Shown here one piece after another: positions 1-5,459 of a stretch of 7,762 nucleotides of DNA. The notes under the pieces are model-generated. The model did no database searches, had not been told where the DNA came from, and was given only the letters and a program-made list of their open reading frames with translations. This DNA comes from Bacillota bacterium (GTDB lineage: Bacteria > Bacillota > Clostridia > Oscillospirales > Acutalibacteraceae): assembly GCA_023458915.1 (NCBI GenBank), contig JAEWWM010000051.1:1-7762 (forward strand), written 5' to 3'. The number at the start of each line of letters is the position of its first letter. Positions within the stretch are counted from its first letter, which is position 1. Both the position numbers and the translations under genes were made by a program.

Positions 1-579
1 AAGAATTTTGGCGAAATTTACCGTACACATATCCACAATATATTCACCTTTACTTACCTTGTCTTTAACAGATATAACTTTATTTTTATTTATTTTATTA
101 TCTTTAATATAATTAATGGGTTTAATACTATTTTCATCCATTACTATATAGTTGGAATTTATATATTTATCGAGTTTGAACTTATCATTGGTAGAATAAA
201 TATATTCCCCGGTAATACTGTCAATTAGGTTATAACAAGTGAATTCTGTTTTATCCCTTGTATATTTAATTAAAGTATCTTTGGAAATATTAAGATAAAA
301 ACTAAGTCCGGCATAAGATGGAGCTACATTTTTATCAATACACCATTGTTCAAATCCTTTCAAAGCAATCGCAAATTGTAAAGGGGTTTCATACACTTTA
401 CTTCCGCGTCCTGTCGCAATTTTCATGATTTTTTCTGCTGTTCCTATGTTGTTGGGAGTAATTTCCGATCTAGGCTGTAATTTTTTAGTTCCGTCAACAT
501 AGTAAGTGGTTTCAGATGTTCCTTTTCGTATAATATCAACGTCTTCTCCAAATGCTTCTTTTATTTCATCTTTATCCAT
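1..579 (-). CDS. Terminase small subunit-like protein (gp3-like), 3' end outside window
   Basis: The reading frame is open from ATG at 579 to the window edge (193 codons, no stop), so the C-terminus is missing. An AGGAGG Shine-Dalgarno at 596-591 lies 11 bases before the ATG. Residues about 64-113 have the pattern of DNA-packaging small subunits of the P22 gp3 type: ETPLQFAIALKGF, then WCIDKN, a Pro, then YAGLSFYLNISKDTLIKY. That is a helix, a 'W-C-x-x-N' turn, and a helix-turn-helix that would recognise the pac/cos site. In such phages this protein recruits the large terminase to viral DNA. Residues 114-193 are polar and look strand-rich (YNLIDSITGEYIY near 116-128), unlike the helical C-terminus usual in these proteins, so a fused or inserted domain is possible. 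The gene opens the presumed packaging module after the replication block and has its own promoter. The family call is by pattern recognition and is moderate; a different helix-turn-helix phage protein remains possible. Confidence 0.5.
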   Translation of the reverse strand, partial: MDKDEIKEAFGEDVDIIRKGTSETTYYVDGTKKLQPRSEITPNNIGTAEKIMKIATGRGSKVYETPLQFAIALKGFEQWCIDKNVAPSYAGLSFYLNISKDTLIKYTRDKTEFTCYNLIDSITGEYIYSTNDKFKLDKYINSNYIVMDENSIKPINYIKDNKINKNKVISVKDKVSKGEYIVDMCTVNFAKIL

Positions 580-590
580 ATAATTTTATT

Positions 591-596
591 TCCTCC
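591..596 (-). promoter_or_regulatory. Ribosome-binding site of the terminase-like gene
   Basis: A perfect AGGAGG on the minus strand lies 11 bases upstream of the ATG at 579. It fixes this start for a gene that has no other in-frame ATG nearby upstream. Confidence 0.7.
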
Positions 597-607
597 TATA
601 AGCTATA

Positions 608-644
608 AAGCAAATAGATAAAATTAATCTTTATCTATTTGCTT
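608..644. repeat. Perfect 15-bp inverted repeat (operator, 5'-UTR stem or terminator)
   Basis: The arms AAGCAAATAGATAAA (608-622) and TTTATCTATTTGCTT (630-644) are exact reverse complements separated by 7 bases. It lies between the DUF421 gene and the terminase-like gene, just downstream of a predicted promoter and 11 bases before the AGGAGG. On the minus strand it is followed by TATAGC rather than a U-tract, so it is a poor intrinsic terminator. An operator for a dimeric repressor, or a stabilising stem at the 5' end of the downstream mRNA, fits at least as well. The symmetry is seen directly; the function is inferred. Confidence 0.7.
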
Positions 645-658
645 ATTAAAATTATTTA

Positions 659-687
659 ATTATATTTGCCGTTTTGTAATGTGAAAA
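659..687 (-). promoter_or_regulatory. Predicted sigma-A promoter of the terminase-like gene
   Basis: On the minus strand, TTTTCA (687-682, four of six matches to TTGACA) is followed after exactly 17 bases by a perfect TATAAT (664-659). Transcription would start near 652, only a few bases before the 15-bp inverted repeat and about 70 bases before the ATG at 579. It gives the packaging-side gene a transcription unit separate from the DUF421 gene, whose stop codon ends at 702. Confidence 0.5.
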
Positions 688-701
688 TAATTGTCTCAGG
701 A

Positions 702-1394
702 CTAGCTTTCTCTTTTTTGGATGTAGATTGTTCCATCAGTCTGAACCTCTGAATATAAAACATCTTTACTTACAGCATTTTCTTTTTTTAATTTTTCATC
801 TAACCAATCCTTTGAATATCCTGCATCTTGTAAATTTTTGTATAGCACAATTCCGTCAACTATTATTTCAATCGGCATAGCACTTTCATTTTTAGTTTTG
901 ATCATCATATCTTCTCTAGTTATAACTTCTTTTTCAGGTTTTTTAAGTACACTTAAATCACCATTAGCTTCTAAAATTGCATAATCAACATCTACTATTG
1001 AAAAAACCTTGTTGGTTCTAAGCAGCATTGTTAGATCATCAACATTAAGCCTTAGATGTTTTAGAGTTTTTTCTACTATTTTACCTTTTCTAATTACTAT
1101 AGAAGGTGAACCGTTCAACATACCCCGTGCCTTTACACTTTTTATGCTTATAAATTCAATAATAATTACAAGTATACTCCAACTAACTATACCGATTATG
1201 CCTTCAATAATGGGCATTTCTTTGCGTACTATTATTTCGCTTGCCATATTTCCTACTACAATCCCTGTAATATAAGTGAAAATATTAAGTTGCCCTAGTT
1301 GTTTTTTACCCACTATTCTGGTAATTAAAAGCATTACAGAGAAACTAAGTAAACTTCTAAGCATCCCTTCTACAACTACATTCAAATTAATCAT
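702..1394 (-). CDS. YetF-like DUF421 membrane protein
   Basis: This 230-residue protein has the full YetF/DUF421 layout. Three hydrophobic segments lie at about residues 7-26, 38-57 and 62-83, with the signature VGKKQLGQL at 28-36 after the first. A soluble domain follows, with NGSPSIVIRKGKI (94-106) and VDYAILEANGDLSV (136-149). The family sits in the cytoplasmic membrane and its biochemical role is not settled. In Bacillus, relatives include the spore-germination-linked 2Duf protein and YetF, so a spore link is possible but only inferred. The ATG at 1394 overlaps the stop of an upstream micro-ORF (ATGA). The only AAGGA abuts this ATG, so a TTG at 1385 with 8-base spacing is an alternative start that removes three residues. 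It is not a usual phage structural or replication gene and looks like cargo. The family assignment is secure. Confidence 0.92.
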   Translation of the reverse strand: MINLNVVVEGMLRSLLSFSVMLLITRIVGKKQLGQLNIFTYITGIVVGNMASEIIVRKEMPIIEGIIGIVSWSILVIIIEFISIKSVKARGMLNGSPSIVIRKGKIVEKTLKHLRLNVDDLTMLLRTNKVFSIVDVDYAILEANGDLSVLKKPEKEVITREDMMIKTKNESAMPIEIIVDGIVLYKNLQDAGYSKDWLDEKLKKENAVSKDVLYSEVQTDGTIYIQKRES

Positions 1395-1426
1395 CCTTGC
1401 TTATTATCACTATATTCCAAAAACAT
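1391..1426 (-). CDS. Micro-ORF 2 in the DUF421 leader (11 codons)
   Basis: ATG at 1426 opens the peptide MFLEYSDNKQG, ending in TGA at 1393-1391. Its ATG shares one base with the stop of micro-ORF 1 (TAATG). Its TGA overlaps the DUF421 ATG by four bases (ATGA). It has no Shine-Dalgarno of its own, so it could be translated only by re-initiation. It may instead be a chance frame in a leader. Confidence 0.3.
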   Translation of the reverse strand: MFLEYSDNKQG

Positions 1427-1455
1427 TATTGGAAATATTTTCTATCTTTATTCAT
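1426..1455 (-). CDS. Micro-ORF 1 in the DUF421 leader (9 codons)
   Basis: ATG at 1455 is preceded by GGAGGAG (1471-1465) with 9-base spacing, one of the best ribosome-binding sites in the window. The frame encodes MNKDRKYFQ and stops at TAA 1428-1426. A strong translation signal spent on nine codons suggests a leader peptide that controls or couples DUF421 translation, or the remnant of a decayed small gene. Reading through the TAA gives only 12 more codons before another stop. Confidence 0.4.
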   Translation of the reverse strand: MNKDRKYFQ

Positions 1456-1476
1456 AAAATTCAACTCCTCCAAAAT

Positions 1477-1519
1477 AAAATCCCGAAAGGTAAGAAAACT
1501 TCTTAACTCTCAGGATTTT
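1477..1519. terminator. Bidirectional intrinsic terminator-like hairpin
   Basis: AAAATCC (1477-1483) pairs with GGATTTT (1513-1519), and TAAGAA (1491-1496) pairs with TTCTTA (1500-1505) around a 3-base loop. The stretch between the two stems is partly paired. On the plus strand it runs into TTTTTTATAATTTT; on the minus strand the arm GGATTTT is followed by ATTTT, so either direction could terminate. For the minus-strand operon it would end the zinc-ribbon transcript. It also lies only a few bases before the GGAGGAG of the DUF421 leader, so it could act as an attenuator for that gene. Confidence 0.65.
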
Positions 1520-1577
1520 TTATAATTTTATGTAATTGATTAAACTTATTTTTACAGCAATATCTGCCTTTTGACTT

Positions 1578-1838
1578 TTAATTAGATTGCCATCTTTTAA
1601 GTTTTGGCAAACAATTTATCATAATTTTTCTTGCTTCTTCTTCACTCATACCTTGTTTTATCATGTGCGGGACACAAATTTCAATCATTTCCTCTATCGT
1701 ACACTCTTGAATAAATTTGCCGTTTTCAAAGCAATACTTACAATAATCTTCATTTTTACTGCCATCTATATTGTAACCGTACATTTCATCGGTTTCGCCC
1801 ATAGGCATTGCGCAAGATTGACAATATTTTTCTGCCAT
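1578..1838 (-). CDS. Small zinc-ribbon protein (putative zinc ribbon, Zn_ribbon_2 type)
   Basis: This 86-residue protein carries CQSC at 6-9 and CKYC at 33-36, a four-cysteine zinc ribbon. The wording between them (AMPMGETDEMYGYNIDGSKNEDY) matches the 'CqsCgMPm...G.n.dGs...eYCkyC' family of small zinc-ribbon proteins widespread in Firmicutes chromosomes. The rest is helical and acidic, with MSEEEARKIM near 64-73. No enzymatic residues are evident; a regulatory or protein-binding role is only a guess. I chose ATG 1838 over ATG 1850 because AAGG directly abuts the latter, whereas 1838 follows GGATGTGGA at useful spacing. It is separated by about 60 bases from the phage-type gene upstream and followed by a terminator-like hairpin, so it may be an independent cargo unit. 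Confidence 0.8.
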   Translation of the reverse strand: MAEKYCQSCAMPMGETDEMYGYNIDGSKNEDYCKYCFENGKFIQECTIEEMIEICVPHMIKQGMSEEEARKIMINCLPKLKRWQSN

Positions 1839-1880
1839 AAAATTCCACATCCTTTTTTAATTTAAATTTATAATATCAAG

Positions 1881-1911
1881 TTGTCAAAATTAAATCTATT
1901 TATTTTGACAA
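1881..1911. repeat. Inverted repeat TTGTCAAAAT / ATTTTGACAA
   Basis: Perfect 10-bp arms lie at 1881-1890 and 1902-1911, separated by 11 bases. The right arm overlaps the last codons and stop (1902-1900) of the 67-residue gene. The left arm, read on the minus strand, contains a consensus TTGACA (1887-1882). A -10 box at 17 bases is poor (TAAATT), and the start it predicts falls on the Shine-Dalgarno, so the promoter reading is weak; TATTAT at 1875-1870 is an alternative -10. No U-tract follows, so it is not a convincing terminator. An operator upstream of the zinc-ribbon gene is a reasonable guess. Confidence 0.45.
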
Positions 1912-2103
1912 TCTCACTTTTTCAAGAGGAACAATAATAACTGAATTGCCGGACTTTAAATCCAACAGTTCCGCCTGATAAAAATAATCTCCGCAGTTGT
2001 TCATCCGAAGAATACAAGCTGTAAGTTTATAACTTATAATTTTGTCGTCCAGCTCATAAAAAACAATATCGTGCATTTTGGCTTTGACTTCTTTTATATC
2101 CAT
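1900..2103 (-). CDS. Small phage-type protein of unknown function
   Basis: This 67-residue protein has the central pattern TACILRMNNCGDYFYQAELLDL, then NSVIIVPLEKV. I recognise the pattern only as typical of small conserved proteins in replication regions of clostridial mobile elements; no function is known to me. The alternation suggests a compact beta-barrel or SH3-like fold (inference). The ATG at 2103 lies 6 bases after the upstream stop (2112-2110). The nearest Shine-Dalgarno-like AAGGA (2121-2117) is 13 bases away, so translation may depend on coupling to the gene before it. There is no membrane segment or signal peptide. Confidence 0.6.
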   Translation of the reverse strand: MDIKEVKAKMHDIVFYELDDKIISYKLTACILRMNNCGDYFYQAELLDLKSGNSVIIVPLEKVRLSK

Positions 2104-2109
2104 ATCATT

Positions 2110-2409
2110 TCAACTATCCTTTTTAATTTTAAAATCAAGTGTGATAGCAAGCGATTTAACAAGATTTTTTATATCTCCTAGCAACTTAATTGCTTTTCGT
2201 ATATAAATCTCCATATCATAGTCTAAGCACGCTTTTTTTGTCATTTTTTCTTCATAAGCGTAAAGAGCATCTTCGAGATTTGAGTAATAACCAAGAACCT
2301 TATCCTGTGACTTGAGAGATTTACGCCTTTTTTTAAGTATCCAGTTTAAAGGATCAGCTTCTATGTAGTATTCATTATCCAAAATTATGCGGTTACTTCT
2401 TTTCGGCAT
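2110..2409 (-). CDS. Small phage-type protein of unknown function (DUF5405-like pattern)
   Basis: This 99-residue protein begins RIILDNEYYIEADPLNWILKKRR, has GYYSNLEDALYAYEEK at about 40-55, and ends in a long helix rich in Lys and Ile (68-95). The order 'YxIxxDxxNxIL ... GYYxxLExAL' is what I remember from small phage and mobile-element proteins of the DUF5405 kind; that assignment is tentative and no role is known to me. GGAG (2420-2417) lies 7 bases before ATG 2409, inside the end of the upstream gene, which it overlaps by 17 bases. It therefore belongs to the early operon. Confidence 0.65.
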   Translation of the reverse strand: MPKRSNRIILDNEYYIEADPLNWILKKRRKSLKSQDKVLGYYSNLEDALYAYEEKMTKKACLDYDMEIYIRKAIKLLGDIKNLVKSLAITLDFKIKKDS

Positions 2410-2665
2410 TTTTTCTCTCCTTGTCGTGCTGAGTAATCATTTTTTTAGTAAGCGAAAGCTTAACTTCAGTATCTAGCTTATTTTCAAAAAGTGTATTCAG
2501 TGTCACACAGACACCTGTGAAAAAATCAGTGCTATACGTACTGTCTTCATCCAAAACTATTAGTAAATGTTTGCCGAGCATAAGATACTTGATTTTCATG
2601 TACCAAACTCCGTAATAAAACCCGAATAAAAAGCAAAGTAATCCCGATAAAATATTTAAAAACAT
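2393..2665 (-). CDS. Small single-pass membrane protein, unknown
   Basis: This 90-residue protein has one N-terminal hydrophobic helix (about residues 2-23, FLNILSGLLCFLFGFYYGVW) and a soluble lysine-rich remainder ending in KERKNAEKK. No family is recognised. The start is set by GGAGG (2678-2674): ATG 2671 is only 2 bases away, while ATG 2665 has 8-base spacing, so I use 2665. The Shine-Dalgarno lies directly after the helicase stop codon (2683-2681). The protein could anchor replication factors at the membrane or act on the host, but that is guesswork. Confidence 0.65.
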   Translation of the reverse strand: MFLNILSGLLCFLFGFYYGVWYMKIKYLMLGKHLLIVLDEDSTYSTDFFTGVCVTLNTLFENKLDTEVKLSLTKKMITQHDKERKNAEKK

Positions 2666-2680
2666 TATCATTTCCTCCGT

Positions 2681-4048
2681 TTAAATAAATCTATTTCGCC
2701 AGTTTGATGTTTCTTCTTTTTCCGCGTACTTTTTTTCAAGTTCAGTAAATTTCATATGCTTGCCACTGAAATTAAAAAGGGTAATTCCGGTGTTTCCGCG
2801 GCGGTTTAGAGCTGCATCAATTCCAATGGTTTTTGATTCTAAAAAGCCTTTTTCGTTCAAATGTTTTTCTACGCACCACATAAGCAAAACTTTGTTTGCA
2901 TCCTGCTCAATTGAACCGCTGTCTCGCAGCTCCGAAGGCGACGGGCGCTTATTTTCATCACTCACACGATTAAGCTGAGACAAACATAAGATCGGAACAT
3001 TTAATTCAGTAGCCAGACATTTAAGCTCACGACTTATTTGTCCAATTTCATTATTTCTGTTTTCTGCTTTTTTGGTTGGTTTCATAAGCTGAAGATAATC
3101 GACTATGATAAGTCCAAGATTATTTATTAATCTGCAATCAAAGCGAATATCTTGCACAGAAACGCTGGGTGAATCGTTTATTAAAATCGGATACTCACAA
3201 ATCTTATCAACCGATTTTGCAATGTTACCGATCTCCTTTTGAACTATATCTGTGGGCCTGCTTTTATCTTGAAATTTCTTGTCAATCAGTGTATTCATCG
3301 AAACAGATGAATTCTCAGCAATTAGCCTTTCGCACAGTTCGCTTCCTAGCATTTCCTGACTGTAAAATACAACCTTTTTGCCTTTATTTGCAGCATTTTG
3401 AGCAACTTTTATTGCAAATGAAGTTTTGCCAACTTTAGGACGGGATGCCAGAATAATTAAATTTCCGGCACTCATGCCTTTTAAGATGCTGTCGAGTTTA
3501 GAAAATCCTGTATCACATCTATTTTCCTGTGATTCTGTGTTTTCGCCGTAACTTTTAAATAAATTCGAAGCAACAGATTCAATTGATACTAATTTCTTTT
3601 TTCGATTTACTGAAATTATTTCTGAAGCTTTGCTAATCAAATTTTCCGCCACTTGATTGGAATTTTCACTTGTGATACCGCTTGCAAATGTTTCGGAAAG
3701 TAAATTGTTTAGATCTCGTGCAATTCGTGATTTTGAGATAATACTCGCATACTGCTGAATATGGCTGACAAAGGGAAGGGTATTTGCGCACTCGAACAAA
3801 AGCTTTTTCATCTCTGTTTCGTAGCCCGGGTTGTTAGCGTTTACTTGATGTAAAACTGTTATGTAGTCAATTGGTTTGCCGGCATTAGAAAGCTTTAAAA
3901 TGGCTTCATAAGCAAGCCGAAGTTCATCAAAGCAAAAATCCTTAGCAGTAACTTTATCAATCACTTTAGCTAAAGATTTTTCGTCTATTAAAATTGCACC
4001 AATCAGCGACATCTCGGTTTCTTTTGCTGTTTCTAAGTTTAAGTCCAT
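2681..4048 (-). CDS. dnaB: Replicative DNA helicase, DnaB family
   Basis: A 455-residue DnaB-type helicase of normal bacterial length. It unwinds the fork 5'-3' as a hexamer at the phage origin. The N-terminal helical domain (about 1-100, ETEMSLIGAILID at its start) is followed by a linker and a RecA-like core. The core has Walker A (ASRPKVGKTS, with K208), SQE (E232), Walker B (LIIVDYLQLM, D317), the SQLNR motif (358-361) and the arginine-finger region NRRGNTG (R416/R417). All key residues are present and there is no intein. The GTG at 4063 is in frame, but GTGAGG there makes a good Shine-Dalgarno 9 bases before ATG 4048, so I take 4048. That site straddles the stop of the initiator gene (4062-4060), indicating coupled translation. 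It is encoded next to its initiator, with no separate DnaC/DnaI-like loader in the window. Confidence 0.95.
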   Translation of the reverse strand: MDLNLETAKETEMSLIGAILIDEKSLAKVIDKVTAKDFCFDELRLAYEAILKLSNAGKPIDYITVLHQVNANNPGYETEMKKLLFECANTLPFVSHIQQYASIISKSRIARDLNNLLSETFASGITSENSNQVAENLISKASEIISVNRKKKLVSIESVASNLFKSYGENTESQENRCDTGFSKLDSILKGMSAGNLIILASRPKVGKTSFAIKVAQNAANKGKKVVFYSQEMLGSELCERLIAENSSVSMNTLIDKKFQDKSRPTDIVQKEIGNIAKSVDKICEYPILINDSPSVSVQDIRFDCRLINNLGLIIVDYLQLMKPTKKAENRNNEIGQISRELKCLATELNVPILCLSQLNRVSDENKRPSPSELRDSGSIEQDANKVLLMWCVEKHLNEKGFLESKTIGIDAALNRRGNTGITLFNFSGKHMKFTELEKKYAEKEETSNWRNRFI

Positions 4049-4059
4049 ACAGCATAGCC

Positions 4060-5025
4060 TCACTTTATGAAATTAATATTTTTAATCAAATTTTCGGCGT
4101 CAACAATCCTGCTTTTCCAGTAATCAGCGGTTGTAGCCTGCTCGATTGCATAAAAAATTCTGTCTTCACGCTCTTTTGTACGCTCTAAGGACAGATACTC
4201 GTCAATCACAACAGCCCAGGATTTTATTAGTTTTTCGTTTTCTGTGGATTTTTCATATTGCTGTCGGCGCAATCTTTCAAAAAGTTCTATTGCCAACAAG
4301 CGAGATGTGCTTTTTTCTGAGATATCCGCAATTTCTGAAGGGTCTATTTCATTTTCCCAAGCTTCAGCATTTAGCCACGAACACGGGTGCGGAATATATT
4401 TACCGTTAGCTTTTTGCCAATCAAGGGTGAGGGATTGCTGCTTAACAGCTTCAAGCATTTTATCCACAAGCTCACAACTAGGCTGATGTTTTAAGAACCA
4501 GCTTAAAGCTTTAGCTTTCTTCTTCTTTTTGGGGTACAGGGAGTAAAAGCGTTCAAAATTCAGCAATGCTTTTTGTTTAGCAGCACCATTAGCTGCGGAA
4601 TTTTGGACATATATATTATCATTGTTATTATTAAAAGAACTGTTTTTATTAAGACTGTTATTATTAGCATCCAGATTTCCGTATTCGGAATTTTCCGTAA
4701 CGGTAATTTCCGTACACGGTTTTTTCGTGCATAAAATAGTGTAGATGTTACAAGCAAATCTTCCTTTCTTTTTTGTTTGTTCAATAGTTATATAGCCGTT
4801 TTCAGATAGCTGTTTAAGATATTTCCCCAGCGTTTCATTTGAAATTTGCAGATCATAAGCTATTTTTGAGCGAGTAGGAAAGCAACTTTGAGATCCTCCG
4901 GCAAAACTGCTCATGTAAGCGTAAATTGCTTTTGCTGTTGTGTGTAAATTTCTATCCTGCATAACGGATTTTGCTATTGTTCCGTAACCTTCAACATAAA
5001 TTCCTTCAAGTTTTACTATGTCCAT
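4060..5025 (-). CDS. Phage replication initiator: winged helix plus C-terminal replisome-organiser domain
   Basis: A 321-residue protein. Residues about 15-95 form a winged helix of the HTH_36 kind (TAKAIYAYMSSFAGG, then FPTRSKIAYDLQISNETLGKYL), the likely DNA-binding part. Residues 117-145 are an Asn-rich linker. Residues 157-225 hold 'RFYSLYPKKKKKAKA ... GKYIPHPCSWLNAEAWENE', typical of Firmicutes phage replication proteins. The C-terminus (240-321, ending DYWKSRIVDAENLIKNINFI) resembles the DnaD-like tail of such proteins, which can bind helicase. It would bind the origin and bring in DnaB. ATG 5025 follows AGGAAG with 9-base spacing; the longer frame from 5076 would overlap the SSB gene and is rejected. 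The gene carries the candidate origin repeats in its linker-coding part. Confidence 0.88.
   Translation of the reverse strand: MDIVKLEGIYVEGYGTIAKSVMQDRNLHTTAKAIYAYMSSFAGGSQSCFPTRSKIAYDLQISNETLGKYLKQLSENGYITIEQTKKKGRFACNIYTILCTKKPCTEITVTENSEYGNLDANNNSLNKNSSFNNNNDNIYVQNSAANGAAKQKALLNFERFYSLYPKKKKKAKALSWFLKHQPSCELVDKMLEAVKQQSLTLDWQKANGKYIPHPCSWLNAEAWENEIDPSEIADISEKSTSRLLAIELFERLRRQQYEKSTENEKLIKSWAVVIDEYLSLERTKEREDRIFYAIEQATTADYWKSRIVDAENLIKNINFIK
4622..4730. other. Candidate replication origin inside the initiator gene (iterons plus A/T-rich region)
   Basis: On the plus strand TTTCCGTA occurs exactly at 4676, 4692 and 4707, with a degenerate copy (TTTTCGTG) at 4722, giving a 15-16 bp period. 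Each exact copy opens a palindrome: TTCCG-tatt-CGGAA, CCGT-a-ACGG and CCGT-ac-ACGG. Immediately to the left is an A/T-rich stretch with GTTATTATTA at 4624 and 4657 and GTTTTTATTA at 4642, a plausible unwinding element. It encodes the Asn-rich linker of the initiator. Iterons and an A/T-rich block inside the initiator gene match the lambda ori/O arrangement. The repeats are seen directly; origin function is inferred. Confidence 0.6.
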
Positions 5026-5050
5026 GTAAATACACTTCCTAATTTTAAAA

Positions 5051-5458
5051 TTAAAACGGTAAATCGGAATCCCCAATGAAATTCTTGCTATCAGGGTTGC
5101 TGCTAGATTCAGGTTTTAAATTTATAACGTCCTTGATAATAAATCCCTTATAAATTTTGCCCTCATACGATTTTGAATAGAATTTTCCGATTATCCAGAT
5201 ATAATCTTTTTCATGGTATCTTTCGAGGATTGCTTTTGATAAATCTCCAAACGCCGAGCAGTCAGCATAAGTTGGGTTATTCCACTGATTTGTTTCAGGG
5301 TTTTTTCCATTACTTATCTGTAAGGAAAAACAAACTGCTTTGCCTTGCGCTTTCGGATCTTTATATAGCCTACCTTTCAGGAGGCAAGTATTTCCTGTTA
5401 AATTGCCTTCATAAATCATTTTTTCATCATCATAAATTTTTACTGTTTTTTTACTCAT
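5051..5458 (-). CDS. ssb: Single-stranded DNA-binding protein
   Basis: This 135-residue protein has an OB-fold region at about 23-112 (LLKGRLYKDPKAQG, CFSLQISNG, YADCSAFGDLSKAI, IWIIGKFYSKSY) and a short acidic tail ending GDSDLPF, the classic SSB C-terminal tip that docks partner proteins. It coats single-stranded DNA during phage replication and recombination and likely contacts RecT, the nuclease and the helicase complex. ATG 5458 is chosen over a start at 5494. It lies one base after the rusA stop, and GGAG (5472-5469) sits 10 bases upstream, whereas the longer form would add 12 residues encoded within rusA. It is shorter than bacterial SSB (about 170 residues) because the linker before the tail is short, as is common in phages. 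Confidence 0.9.
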   Translation of the reverse strand: MSKKTVKIYDDEKMIYEGNLTGNTCLLKGRLYKDPKAQGKAVCFSLQISNGKNPETNQWNNPTYADCSAFGDLSKAILERYHEKDYIWIIGKFYSKSYEGKIYKGFIIKDVINLKPESSSNPDSKNFIGDSDLPF

Positions 5459-5459
5459 T

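Noticed and set aside
1009..1506. Two plus-strand open frames opposite the DUF421 gene and its leader
   Set aside because: They are antisense to a clear DUF421 gene, hydrophobic only because they mirror its membrane codons, and lack family resemblance.
1524..1554. Possible sigma-G-type promoter (GTAAA, 18 bases, CATAAAA) before the DUF421 gene
   Set aside because: Attractive given the spore link of DUF421 relatives, but both boxes are imperfect and such matches are frequent in A/T-rich DNA.
2681..4048. Intein or frameshift in the helicase
   Set aside because: Walker A, Walker B and arginine-finger spacing is normal and total length matches intact bacterial DnaB.
4676..4730. Short repeats read as a CRISPR-like array
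   Set aside because: Units are about 8 bases with 7-8 base gaps, far too short for CRISPR repeats and spacers, and they lie in coding sequence; iterons fit better.
4560..4784. Minus-strand frame of 74 codons inside the initiator gene
   Set aside because: It is an out-of-frame shadow of the initiator; its low-complexity sequence comes from the Asn-rich linker and origin repeats.
5026..5076. Longer initiator starting at 5076
   Set aside because: It would overlap the end of the SSB gene, adds a sequence unlike the family, and lacks a better ribosome-binding site than ATG 5025.
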